This document shows positions 1 to 6,037 of a DNA stretch of 6,175 nucleotides, in pieces. How positions within the stretch are numbered: the first letter of the stretch is position 1; each line of letters begins with the position of its first letter. Under the pieces are notes generated by a model. That model worked only from the letters and a program-made list of their open reading frames with translations. It was not told the DNA's origin and ran no database searches. Position numbers and translations under genes: made by a program. The stretch covers positions 1 to 6,175 of the forward strand of contig CAJPSI010000043.1 in assembly GCA_905373275.1 (NCBI GenBank), written 5' to 3'. The DNA comes from Candidatus Saccharibacteria bacterium UBA1103 (GTDB lineage: Bacteria > Patescibacteriota > Saccharimonadia > Saccharimonadales > Saccharimonadaceae).

Positions 1-1443
1 AAAGATAAGCATAGTGGCGTTGTACCGACTACTAAAGCTAGTAAGGATAAGGTTCAAGCGGGCGACACGGTTACTTTCGACTACATGGTAGAGAACCCTA
101 CCGGTCCGACTAGAACGAGACCATTCCAGTATCACAACTACACCTTCATCCTCAAGAGGGGAACATCACTACCTGCAGATAAAGATGATCGTCCGACATA
201 TCCTATGTCCTGGTACGGCGATGGCGTTAGCTGTAAGGGTGGTCGTAGTCTCGGCTGGAGATGGAATAATAATCCCTCGCTTAGCGCAATCAATCCTTGC
301 GTCGGTTGGGACACTGGTAGAGATGATGAGGACGTTGTCCTTAATGTCGGCGGTAGTAACATGCGGTCTAAGTCGTATGGCATATATGGTGGTGGTGGCT
401 GGCTGGCTCAGCCTGGCGACAGGATCTGCTCCTATATCGCTGTTGACAACAACTGGAGTGTGAAGAATGATCAATCAGCTGATACCTTCCGAGCTAGCAA
501 CATTGCTTGCGCCGTGGTGACGAAGAGCCCCAACCTTAACTTGTCCGGATCAGATAGCTATGCTGATAAGGGTTTCCAGGGTGCTAGTGTCAGCAAGAGT
601 GATAAAGTCCCCGGCACTGACAAGCGAGGCTCCTACTCGCAGTATGGGCTGCTAACTGGTAATAAGGACAAAGTGACTAACTTCGGCTCAGCCGGCTATA
701 CCACAGCGTATGACAAATACCGCAGTCTAGCCTGTAAGCTTAGCTATGCTAATACGGGTAACGTCAAGGATGATTGTAAAGATCTGAAGGGACTTAAGCC
801 GGCCGGCCTATTTAAGAAGTCTCTGTCCACGCCTAGCTCAACTAATACTACGCCATTACCAGGTGGATCTAACGTTGATCTGAGTAATTTGCCTAGCGGT
901 AATTACAATTATACCGGCAGTGTGCCGCTAAATATAAGTGGCAATCTGGACAAAAAAGGTAAACACATTACTATATTTGCTGAGAAGACTGATGTCACTA
1001 TTACCGGTAAAATTGACGCTTATGCCGGTCCTTACGCTAATCTGTCTGACATTCCCAGCTTCACCATCAAGGCTAAGACCATCAAAGTTAATCCTGGAGT
1101 AAGTCTCATTACCGGTACTTATGTAGCGAAGGGTCGCTTCGAGAGCTGTAATGGTGCTCAGGATAAATCAGCTGACTTAGGCATGCGACCGGATAGTAAA
1201 TGTCAGCAAAAGCTCAAGGTTAACGGTGCTATCGTCTCCGAAAAATCGCCGATCTTTCTTCGCACCTTCGGGGCAGGTAATCTACAGGAGGATAATCAGT
1301 GGAAGACCGATAGGATTTCCTCAACTGCCGAGTGGATCAATTACACGCCCAACCTCTGGCTGACCACCTCTAACGGCTCGTCCGGCAATCAGCTGGAAGG
1401 TCTGACCACGACGCAAGTCACTAATCTGCCGGTGAGGTATTGA
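1..1443 (+). CDS. Large extracellular surface protein, C-terminal 480 aa (5' end outside window); candidate pilus-tip adhesin
   Basis: The frame is open from the first base, so the gene begins upstream; the ATG at 85 is an internal methionine. In fragment numbering, residues 17-35 (DKVQAGDTVTFDYMVENPT) look like a strand of an Ig-like or DUF11-like domain. Residues 70-250 hold six cysteines and aromatic, glycine-rich sequence. Residues 275-290 are a Ser/Thr/Pro linker. Residues 293-480 form a beta-rich, possibly beta-helical module with landmarks NLPSGNY, DAYAG, LSDIP, a C383-C401 pair, KVNGAIV, AEWINY and a final NLPVRY. I recall this C-terminal pattern from large Saccharibacteria surface proteins of unknown function, but it could not be checked. 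Eight cysteines are visible. There is no C-terminal membrane anchor or LPXTG signal. The four pilin genes follow immediately, suggesting a pilus-associated surface role, perhaps like PilY1; this is inference. The final P-V-R-Y codons double as the ribosome binding site of the next gene. Confidence 0.85.
   Translation, partial: KDKHSGVVPTTKASKDKVQAGDTVTFDYMVENPTGPTRTRPFQYHNYTFILKRGTSLPADKDDRPTYPMSWYGDGVSCKGGRSLGWRWNNNPSLSAINPCVGWDTGRDDEDVVLNVGGSNMRSKSYGIYGGGGWLAQPGDRICSYIAVDNNWSVKNDQSADTFRASNIACAVVTKSPNLNLSGSDSYADKGFQGASVSKSDKVPGTDKRGSYSQYGLLTGNKDKVTNFGSAGYTTAYDKYRSLACKLSYANTGNVKDDCKDLKGLKPAGLFKKSLSTPSSTNTTPLPGGSNVDLSNLPSGNYNYTGSVPLNISGNLDKKGKHITIFAEKTDVTITGKIDAYAGPYANLSDIPSFTIKAKTIKVNPGVSLITGTYVAKGRFESCNGAQDKSADLGMRPDSKCQQKLKVNGAIVSEKSPIFLRTFGAGNLQEDNQWKTDRISSTAEWINYTPNLWLTTSNGSSGNQLEGLTTTQVTNLPVRY
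1431..1437 (+). promoter_or_regulatory. Shine-Dalgarno GGTGAGG for the first prepilin gene
   Basis: GGTGAGG lies 5 bases before the ATG at 1443. It is embedded in the last codons of the surface-protein gene, whose TGA stop overlaps that ATG by one base. A TTG at 1440 would lengthen the protein by one residue but has only 2 bases of spacing, so ATG is preferred. The same heptamer precedes the next prepilin gene. Confidence 0.65.
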
Positions 1444-2357
1444 TGAAGCGAGAGGGTGGATATACCGTACTTGAGACCGGGCTGGCTATCGCCATGTCGA
1501 CGACGCTGGTCTTACTGACCTTCGGCTTGGCGGCTATGGTCGGTCGAGGTCGCTTCCGTGATTCGCTGGTCACTACCCAGTCTTTCATCAAGCAGCAGTA
1601 TAACGAGGTTCGCTCCGGCATCAATTCTCGCTTAACTGAGGGTGATGTGAGTACTAACAAGATGGGGCCCGTATCAGAGTGTAAGAATACGGCTATCCCC
1701 GGCAATAATAACGGTTGCTACGTCATCGGGCGTCTGCTGATCTTTGATAATGATGGCGATAACGGTCGTGTCCAAGTCAGCTTTATCATTGCCGTGGTGA
1801 AGGCGGGTTCTAAGTGGCCGGACAGCACTAAGACAGGTCTGTATAACTTAGAGAACGGGGTGACGCTGTATGCCTTGACCGATACTAGCGGGAATGACGC
1901 CGGTCTTAACCCTACCATCAAGCAGATGGGTGGCAACAGCCTGGAGAAAGTCTGGCTGCTCCAGAATGGAGGGTGGGAGACGCTGTATGACGCTGCTCAT
2001 CCTCCTAACCCCGGTCCCGGTCAAAACAACATGGCTATCCTGCGTAGCCCGGTCGATGGCTCGCTGGTCGTTGCCTCAAAGGTTAACCTGGCCCCTAGCC
2101 CAGGTATTCAGGGCTTGAAGAAGCTGGATCTTCAAAGCGCCGTGACGAATATGTCGCAGGATGATAAGCTGGCTCTGGCGGTACGCAATAGTGGCTTGGG
2201 TTACCCCGGCGGTGTCATCTGCATACCCGGTGGCGATAACCCGGCGGGGACGTCAAACAACTTCAACGTAGCGGGTGGTAACTGGAACTGGGATGGTGGG
2301 CTGAACAAGGTGGGGCCCAAAGATGTAGTCGATGCGTGTAAGAATATGGATCAATAA
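1443..2357 (+). CDS. Type IV prepilin-like protein, 304 aa (minor pilin, FimU/GspH position)
   Basis: The N-terminus is MKREGG followed by YTVLE, a class III signal peptide: a short basic leader, cleavage by prepilin peptidase after Gly6, and glutamate at +5 of the mature protein. A hydrophobic helix spans residues 7-34 and would anchor the protein in the membrane before assembly. The rest (35-304) is an extracellular domain with C80 and C92 close together and C260 and C299 near the C-terminus, giving two plausible disulfides. Residues 102-109 (DNDGDNGR) resemble an acidic metal-binding turn. The C-terminal part is glycine- and asparagine-rich. At 304 aa it is longer than typical FimU or GspH (about 170-190 aa), so assignment to that slot rests on being first in the four-pilin series, not on similarity. 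Its start overlaps the surface-protein stop (TGATG), implying translational coupling. The prepilin call is firm; the exact role is uncertain. Confidence 0.88.
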   Translation: MKREGGYTVLETGLAIAMSTTLVLLTFGLAAMVGRGRFRDSLVTTQSFIKQQYNEVRSGINSRLTEGDVSTNKMGPVSECKNTAIPGNNNGCYVIGRLLIFDNDGDNGRVQVSFIIAVVKAGSKWPDSTKTGLYNLENGVTLYALTDTSGNDAGLNPTIKQMGGNSLEKVWLLQNGGWETLYDAAHPPNPGPGQNNMAILRSPVDGSLVVASKVNLAPSPGIQGLKKLDLQSAVTNMSQDDKLALAVRNSGLGYPGGVICIPGGDNPAGTSNNFNVAGGNWNWDGGLNKVGPKDVVDACKNMDQ

Positions 2358-2361
2358 TGAT

Positions 2362-2368
2362 GGTGAGG
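2362..2368 (+). promoter_or_regulatory. Shine-Dalgarno GGTGAGG that favours the start at 2375
   Basis: GGTGAGG ends 6 bases before the ATG at 2375. The upstream candidate ATGs at 2357 and 2360 have only AT-rich sequence (AATATGGATCAATA) before them and no SD. The identical heptamer serves the preceding gene with 5-base spacing, which supports 2375 as the true start. Confidence 0.6.
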
Positions 2369-2374
2369 GCAAGG

Positions 2375-2965
2375 ATGAAGAGAAATCAAGCAGAACGGGG
2401 CGACACATTAGTCGAGGTGACTGTGGCGATGGCGGTGCTGGGGCTAATGCTGGCGGCTAGCCTGGCGGTCATTAACCGAGGGCTGATGGGGGTGTCAAAT
2501 GCGGTCGAGCGGACTTCGGTGCGGGCTAGCCTGAGTAGTCAGGCGGAGTTACTGCGCTATGTCTTTGACGATCCGGTCGCTAATAAGGAGGCTTACAAGT
2601 GGATCCTTGATCATACTGGGTCAAACGTAAGTCTTGGTCAAAATGGCTGCGAGATTGGTGGCGGTGGCTTCTACCTGAGTGTCAATAATAAGACCGGCAC
2701 GCCACCGGTAGAAATACATGAGCTTGATTCGGTAGATACTAATAAGCTAGCGAATAACGTCTATGGTCAGCCGGAAGCGGGTGAAGTGGGCAACAATAGC
2801 GGTGTTAGCCGAGGTATCTGGATCGAGGGCGACAAGCACGATGGGCAGCAGAACGGCATGCCCGGCTATATCGACTTCTACGTTCGGGCTTGCTGGACAC
2901 CACATGCGGCGCAACAGCCGGGCTCGGGGCGAATGGAATCTAACGTACGGGTGTACTATAAGTAG
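2375..2965 (+). CDS. Type IV prepilin-like protein, about 196 aa (minor pilin, PilV/GspI position)
   Basis: From the ATG at 2375 the leader is MKRNQAERG, cleaved before DTLVE, with glutamate at +5. The hydrophobic helix covers residues 11-35. The GDTLVEV leader, the NRGLMGV segment after the helix and the C-terminal strand GYIDFYVRACW...NVRVYYK are features I associate with short prepilins of Saccharibacteria. C92 and C173 are the only cysteines and probably pair. Residue +1 is aspartate, where most type IV pilins have a hydrophobic residue, usually Phe. A longer reading from 2357 (202 aa, MMVRAR added) is possible: its ATG overlaps the previous stop as TAATG, but it lacks an SD. The small size and second place in the series match PilV or GspI, which bridge the other tip subunits in known systems. 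That role is inferred. Confidence 0.87.
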   Translation: MKRNQAERGDTLVEVTVAMAVLGLMLAASLAVINRGLMGVSNAVERTSVRASLSSQAELLRYVFDDPVANKEAYKWILDHTGSNVSLGQNGCEIGGGGFYLSVNNKTGTPPVEIHELDSVDTNKLANNVYGQPEAGEVGNNSGVSRGIWIEGDKHDGQQNGMPGYIDFYVRACWTPHAAQQPGSGRMESNVRVYYK

Positions 2966-2972
2966 TAGGGGC

Positions 2973-2980
2973 AGGAAAGG
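2973..2980 (+). promoter_or_regulatory. Shine-Dalgarno AGGAAAGG for the third prepilin gene
   Basis: A purine-rich AGGAAAGG sits in the 22-base gap between the second and third pilin genes and ends 7 bases before the ATG at 2988. No other in-frame start near it has an SD, so the start is well supported. Confidence 0.55.
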
Positions 2981-2987
2981 ATAAGAC

Positions 2988-3716
2988 ATGGCTAGACTAT
3001 CAGACAAAGAGAGCGGTTTTACCTTGATCGAGGTGTCGACAGCCCTGATCTTCGTTGGCTTTATCATCTTCATCTTGGCTGCCACTACGGTCAATATTGT
3101 CCGTTCGTATAATAAAGGCATCTGGCTGGCTCAGATCAACCAGGCCGGTCAGCAGATGAATAGCGACATCGGCGATAAGGCTCGCTATAGCCCGGCAGCG
3201 ACGGTAAAGGCTAAAGAGCGTCGGATGTGCATCAACGGCGTGTCTTACCTGTGGAATACGCAGAAAGAGATTGATGATGATCCGGGAAATAATAGGTATT
3301 TAGATGGAACGCCGATCCGACTGGCTCGGATTGATGACCCGAACGGTGACTACTGTAACGACCTTAATAAGCAGCCGAAGCTGCCGAGCGACGATTCCGG
3401 AGTCCATATCTTGCTGGGGCGAGGAGCAACGATCCAGGAGTTCAAAGTAGAAGAGCAAAAGGCTGGTGCGCCTCTGCTAACCATCAGCGTAGTGGTCTCG
3501 ACTGAGGGGGCGAACCGACCTTACAAGGTGAGTCTGGTTAATGGCTCGGATAAGTATAAGGAGGATATGGCGAATGGTACCTGGCAGTGTGGTGATTTTA
3601 TTGATGACCATCCTAGTAATGGCAAGCTGGATGAGGGCGAGTTTACCCCGGCTAAGAACCAGTATTGCTCATTTGCCAAGTATACCTTCACTGTCTATGA
3701 AAGGAGTAAGATATGA
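2988..3716 (+). CDS. Type IV prepilin-like protein, 242 aa (minor pilin, PilW/GspJ position)
   Basis: The leader MARLSDKESG is followed by FTLIE, the textbook prepilin peptidase site with Phe at +1 and Glu at +5. A hydrophobic helix runs over residues 11-36. After it comes YNKGIWLAQINQAGQQM, a helix continuation of the kind seen in PilW/GspJ-like pilins. The extracellular domain contains C81, C123, C201 and C227. The motif RRMCINGVSYLWN (79-91) and the RIDDPNGDYC segment (114-123) are patterns I recall from Saccharibacteria pilins. Residues 202-219 (GDFIDDHPSNGKLDEGEF) are acidic and look like a calcium-binding turn, which is speculative. Length and third position suit PilW or GspJ. The TGA stop overlaps the next gene's ATG by four bases, and the next gene's SD lies inside the last codons, so the two are probably translationally coupled. 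Confidence 0.9.
   Translation: MARLSDKESGFTLIEVSTALIFVGFIIFILAATTVNIVRSYNKGIWLAQINQAGQQMNSDIGDKARYSPAATVKAKERRMCINGVSYLWNTQKEIDDDPGNNRYLDGTPIRLARIDDPNGDYCNDLNKQPKLPSDDSGVHILLGRGATIQEFKVEEQKAGAPLLTISVVVSTEGANRPYKVSLVNGSDKYKEDMANGTWQCGDFIDDHPSNGKLDEGEFTPAKNQYCSFAKYTFTVYERSKI
3701..3706 (+). promoter_or_regulatory. Shine-Dalgarno AAGGAG for the PilX-like gene
   Basis: AAGGAG is within the last codons of the preceding prepilin gene and lies 6 bases before the ATG at 3713. It fixes the start of the PilX-like gene at the ATGA overlap. Confidence 0.7.
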
Positions 3717-5005
3717 TTTCTCGCTTAGTGTCTCGGTGTCGACCGGGTGATCGTGAGTCGGGTCAGGCCTCGATGGTGACCGTGGCTATGTTTATGATGC
3801 TCTTTGCGGCGATCGCCGTTAGCTTCACCTTCGTGGTCATCTCAGCATCTCGCCAGGCGCTAAATGATTCTCTCCAGTCGTCGGCTAAGATTGCGGCTGA
3901 GTCGGGTGTCGAGGATGCTAAGCGCTTGATCGTCTACTGCTATAACAAACGCCAGTCAGACGGCAGTTATCTTCATCAAGATGATAAGCAGTTATGCTCC
4001 GAGGTTATCGGTAAGCTTTCGGATAAACTGGAGGATATGGGGTGTGACGATATTCTCGATAAGCTGGGCAGTAATAACTACAAAAATAGCTTTGCCGTAG
4101 AGGAAGAAGGCAATAGAGGTCACCGAGTTAGAGTCGGTAATAATGGTGGCGGTAGTAACGAGAATAACGAATATTATCAGTGCCTAAAGATCGCTACCAA
4201 GACTGACAACTACCAGGGAATGGTGAATAACTTGGGTAAGTCGGTCATCGTACCGCTCAGGGTAGTGGACAAAAATAACAACGCCGCCGTCATTGCTAGT
4301 CTGGAGATCGAGTGGCACCGCAACGTTGCCGGTAACGATGGTGATAACCCGGCTAAGATGAATGGTGCCATGGGTACCGGTCTACCCCCGGCTGGTACTT
4401 GGAATAGCGGCAACAGCAACCGCCCGGCAGTCCTCCGGGTCGAGCGGGTCGACGTAGCTAAAGGCAGCTTCACTTTGGACAGCCTGGCCGATAGCGACAC
4501 CGCTCTGACTCTGCGCCCGTCGGTGAATGGTAATGGTGGTGGTAAGGATAAGAATAGGTATCACTTAGGTGACTACAAGCCTTACTACCAATCTGGTCGA
4601 GATAGTATTGCGCCTAATAACCAATATGGTGGTAAGGCGCCAATCGTCGAGGCGAAATGCGATGGTGCAGACTATGCCTGCAAAACGATATTCGAAGATT
4701 CACTTGACACCACTAAAACAGACTATTACCTGCGTATCAATGCCATCTATCGTAGTACTCACTTCAAGATCACGGCATATGGCCAGAACGGGAAGAAGCT
4801 CTACTTCGACGGCGTTCAGCCACTAGTCGATGTGACCGGTCGGTCGTCCGACTCGTTTAGTCGAATCCAGGCTCGGCTCAAGCCCAGCTTTGACAAGAAT
4901 GCCGACAGTACGAACTGGTGGCCGGAGTATGTCATCGATACTAATGGCAAAGTCTGTAAAGACATAGAAGTACAGTACGATGAAGGCGAAGACAGGTGTA
5001 AGTAA
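3713..5005 (+). CDS. PilX/GspK-like minor pilin, 430 aa
   Basis: The N-terminus has a 17-residue basic leader ending RESG, then QASMV and a hydrophobic helix (about 21-45). The +5 position is not glutamate, as in GspK and PilX, which are thought to sit at the tip of the fibre. The segment after the helix, SSAKIAAESGVEDAKRLI (56-73), matches the AAExGxxxA style of PilX N-termini. A long extracellular region follows with two Gly/Asn-rich stretches (143-152 and 272-278). The C-terminal module contains FDGVQPLVDVTGRSSDSFSRI (365-385), WWPEYVIDTNGKVCKD (402-417) and a cysteine one residue from the end. Of nine cysteines, C9 is in the leader, leaving eight in the mature protein. At 430 aa it is longer than PilX (about 200 aa) or GspK (about 320 aa). 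It ends in tandem stops TAA TAG and is the last gene of the cluster. The role in tip initiation is inferred from leader type and order. Confidence 0.88.
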   Translation: MISRLVSRCRPGDRESGQASMVTVAMFMMLFAAIAVSFTFVVISASRQALNDSLQSSAKIAAESGVEDAKRLIVYCYNKRQSDGSYLHQDDKQLCSEVIGKLSDKLEDMGCDDILDKLGSNNYKNSFAVEEEGNRGHRVRVGNNGGGSNENNEYYQCLKIATKTDNYQGMVNNLGKSVIVPLRVVDKNNNAAVIASLEIEWHRNVAGNDGDNPAKMNGAMGTGLPPAGTWNSGNSNRPAVLRVERVDVAKGSFTLDSLADSDTALTLRPSVNGNGGGKDKNRYHLGDYKPYYQSGRDSIAPNNQYGGKAPIVEAKCDGADYACKTIFEDSLDTTKTDYYLRINAIYRSTHFKITAYGQNGKKLYFDGVQPLVDVTGRSSDSFSRIQARLKPSFDKNADSTNWWPEYVIDTNGKVCKDIEVQYDEGEDRCK

Positions 5006-5083
5006 TAGTTAGCCCGGGCATTGCGGTCTCAGACCGTAGCCTTGATGGTGGTGGCAACTCTGTACCGGTCTAGTAGCGACACT
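5006..5083. other. Convergent intergenic region with two small palindromes
   Basis: This 78-base gap separates the 3' ends of the pilin operon (plus) and the recombinase (minus). It contains GCCCGGGC at 5012-5019, the inverted repeat CGGTCTCAGACCG at 5024-5036, and TCTGTA at 5059-5064 facing TACAGA at 5085-5090. No gene or T-run is visible. Confidence 0.6.
5021..5039. terminator. Weak candidate bidirectional hairpin
   Basis: The sequence around CGGTCTCAGACCG can fold into an 8-pair stem (two G-U wobbles) with a 3-base loop. It lies between convergent genes, where a terminator is expected. Neither side has a T-tract, so it does not meet the intrinsic-terminator model and may only mark transcript ends or be chance. 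Confidence 0.2.
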
Positions 5084-6037
5084 TTACAGATTGCTCTGAA
5101 ATTTGTCGTGCACTTCCTTGAGATGAGGGTCGGTCACGTGGGTGTAGATCTGGGTGGTAGCGATATTGCTGTGCCCCAGCATCGACTGGACCGAGCGCAG
5201 GTCGGCCCCATTCATCAGCAGGTCGGTAGCAAAAGAGTGGCGCAGAGTGTGAGGGGTGACATGCTTGGTGATGCCGGCTGCCTGAGCATATTTACTGACG
5301 ATTCGCTGGATCGAGCGGGGAGTCAGGCGACGAGCTTCGCTGAGGTCGACGTCATCACTCTCGACGATATTGCGAGAATTATTGAGAAAGAGCGGCTTGA
5401 GCCCGTCCGACCTGGTCTGCAGATATTGCTCGATCGTATCGGCAGCTGATTGGCTAATGAAGATGGGGCGGTCTTTACCGCCCTTACCCCTGATGGTGAA
5501 TTCTCGTCGATCCAGATTGAGCTGGTCGCAATTGATGCTACATAGCTCGCTGACTCGCATGCCACCTGAGAAGAGCAGCTCGATGATGGCTCGGTCTCGC
5601 AGTCCACTAGGCTGGTCAAGCGGAATGGCGTCGAATAGCCGAGCCACTTCCTCTGCCAGTAGGAAGGAGACCTGTTTCTTCTGAGTGCGGGGTAGGTTGA
5701 CCCGGCTGGCATCCAGGGTGGGGATGTCTCGCTGCGAGCAATATTTGAGAAAGCTCCTCAGAGCGATCAGATGATAACTCTGGGTGATGAGCGAGAGTTC
5801 ACGCCCTTGTTCGTCGACGAAGCGGTTCAGCCACAGACGGTATTTTCTGACCAATTCGTCGGTGATTTGGCTGACGGGGATGTTGCCGGCGAATTCAACC
5901 AGTCGGTCCATGTATAGGTTGTAGTTCTCGGCGGTGCGGATGGATCGGCCTCGCTCGATTTCGATGTACTCGACGAAGTCCATGATCAGGTCGGCGAGGT
6001 AATTTTCATCATTTTTAGCGTCTTTGTTACGGGTCAT
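5084..6037 (-). CDS. Xer-family tyrosine recombinase, 317 aa
   Basis: This is a complete site-specific recombinase of the XerC/XerD/XerA family; family members resolve chromosome dimers at dif or act on mobile elements. An N-terminal SAM-like DNA-binding domain covers about 12-105 (DFVEYIEIERGRSIRTAENY is the typical opening). The catalytic domain is about 122-317. All active-site residues are visible: R161 (SGGMRVSEL), K185 (RGKGGKDR), H263 and R266 (TPHTLRHSFA), H289 (LGHSN) and the nucleophile Y298 (QIYTHV). It is slightly longer than E. coli XerD (298 aa), partly because of an acidic insert at about 223-237 (NIVESDDVDLSEARR). XerC, XerD or XerA cannot be told apart here, so no symbol is given. 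The ATG at 6037 overlaps the upstream gene's TAA and has no clear SD. No dif-like site was recognised in the window, and nothing nearby marks it as part of a mobile element. Confidence 0.93.
   Translation of the reverse strand: MTRNKDAKNDENYLADLIMDFVEYIEIERGRSIRTAENYNLYMDRLVEFAGNIPVSQITDELVRKYRLWLNRFVDEQGRELSLITQSYHLIALRSFLKYCSQRDIPTLDASRVNLPRTQKKQVSFLLAEEVARLFDAIPLDQPSGLRDRAIIELLFSGGMRVSELCSINCDQLNLDRREFTIRGKGGKDRPIFISQSAADTIEQYLQTRSDGLKPLFLNNSRNIVESDDVDLSEARRLTPRSIQRIVSKYAQAAGITKHVTPHTLRHSFATDLLMNGADLRSVQSMLGHSNIATTQIYTHVTDPHLKEVHDKFQSNL

Noticed and set aside
399..411. 13-base word CTGGCTGGCTCAG repeated at 3122-3134, with a similar word near 6145
   Set aside because: The first two both encode W-L-A-Q, and the third lies in an opposite-strand gene. 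It is too short and tetramer-like to be a functional repeat.
1286..1313. Perfect AGGAGG followed by GTG with 7-base spacing inside the surface-protein gene
   Set aside because: The frame it opens stops after four codons, and the bases are explained by Q-E-D codons of the main frame.
1..1443. Stop codon reassignment as in Gracilibacteria (UGA read as Gly)
   Set aside because: TGA terminates the surface protein and the third pilin exactly at overlaps with the next start codon, and no in-frame TGA interrupts any gene.
2584..2590. Internal AAGGAGG in the second pilin gene
   Set aside because: The only nearby start (GTG) leads to a stop within a few codons; it encodes N-K-E-A in the main frame.
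2747..3121. 124-codon minus-strand ORF across the second and third pilin genes
   Set aside because: It lies antisense to two well-supported genes with clear leaders and SDs, and has no start signal or recognisable domain.
5021..5449. 142-codon plus-strand ORF antisense to the recombinase
   Set aside because: It mirrors the conserved catalytic C-terminal half of the Xer protein on the opposite strand. It has no SD, and its sequence is explained as a shadow of that conserved domain.
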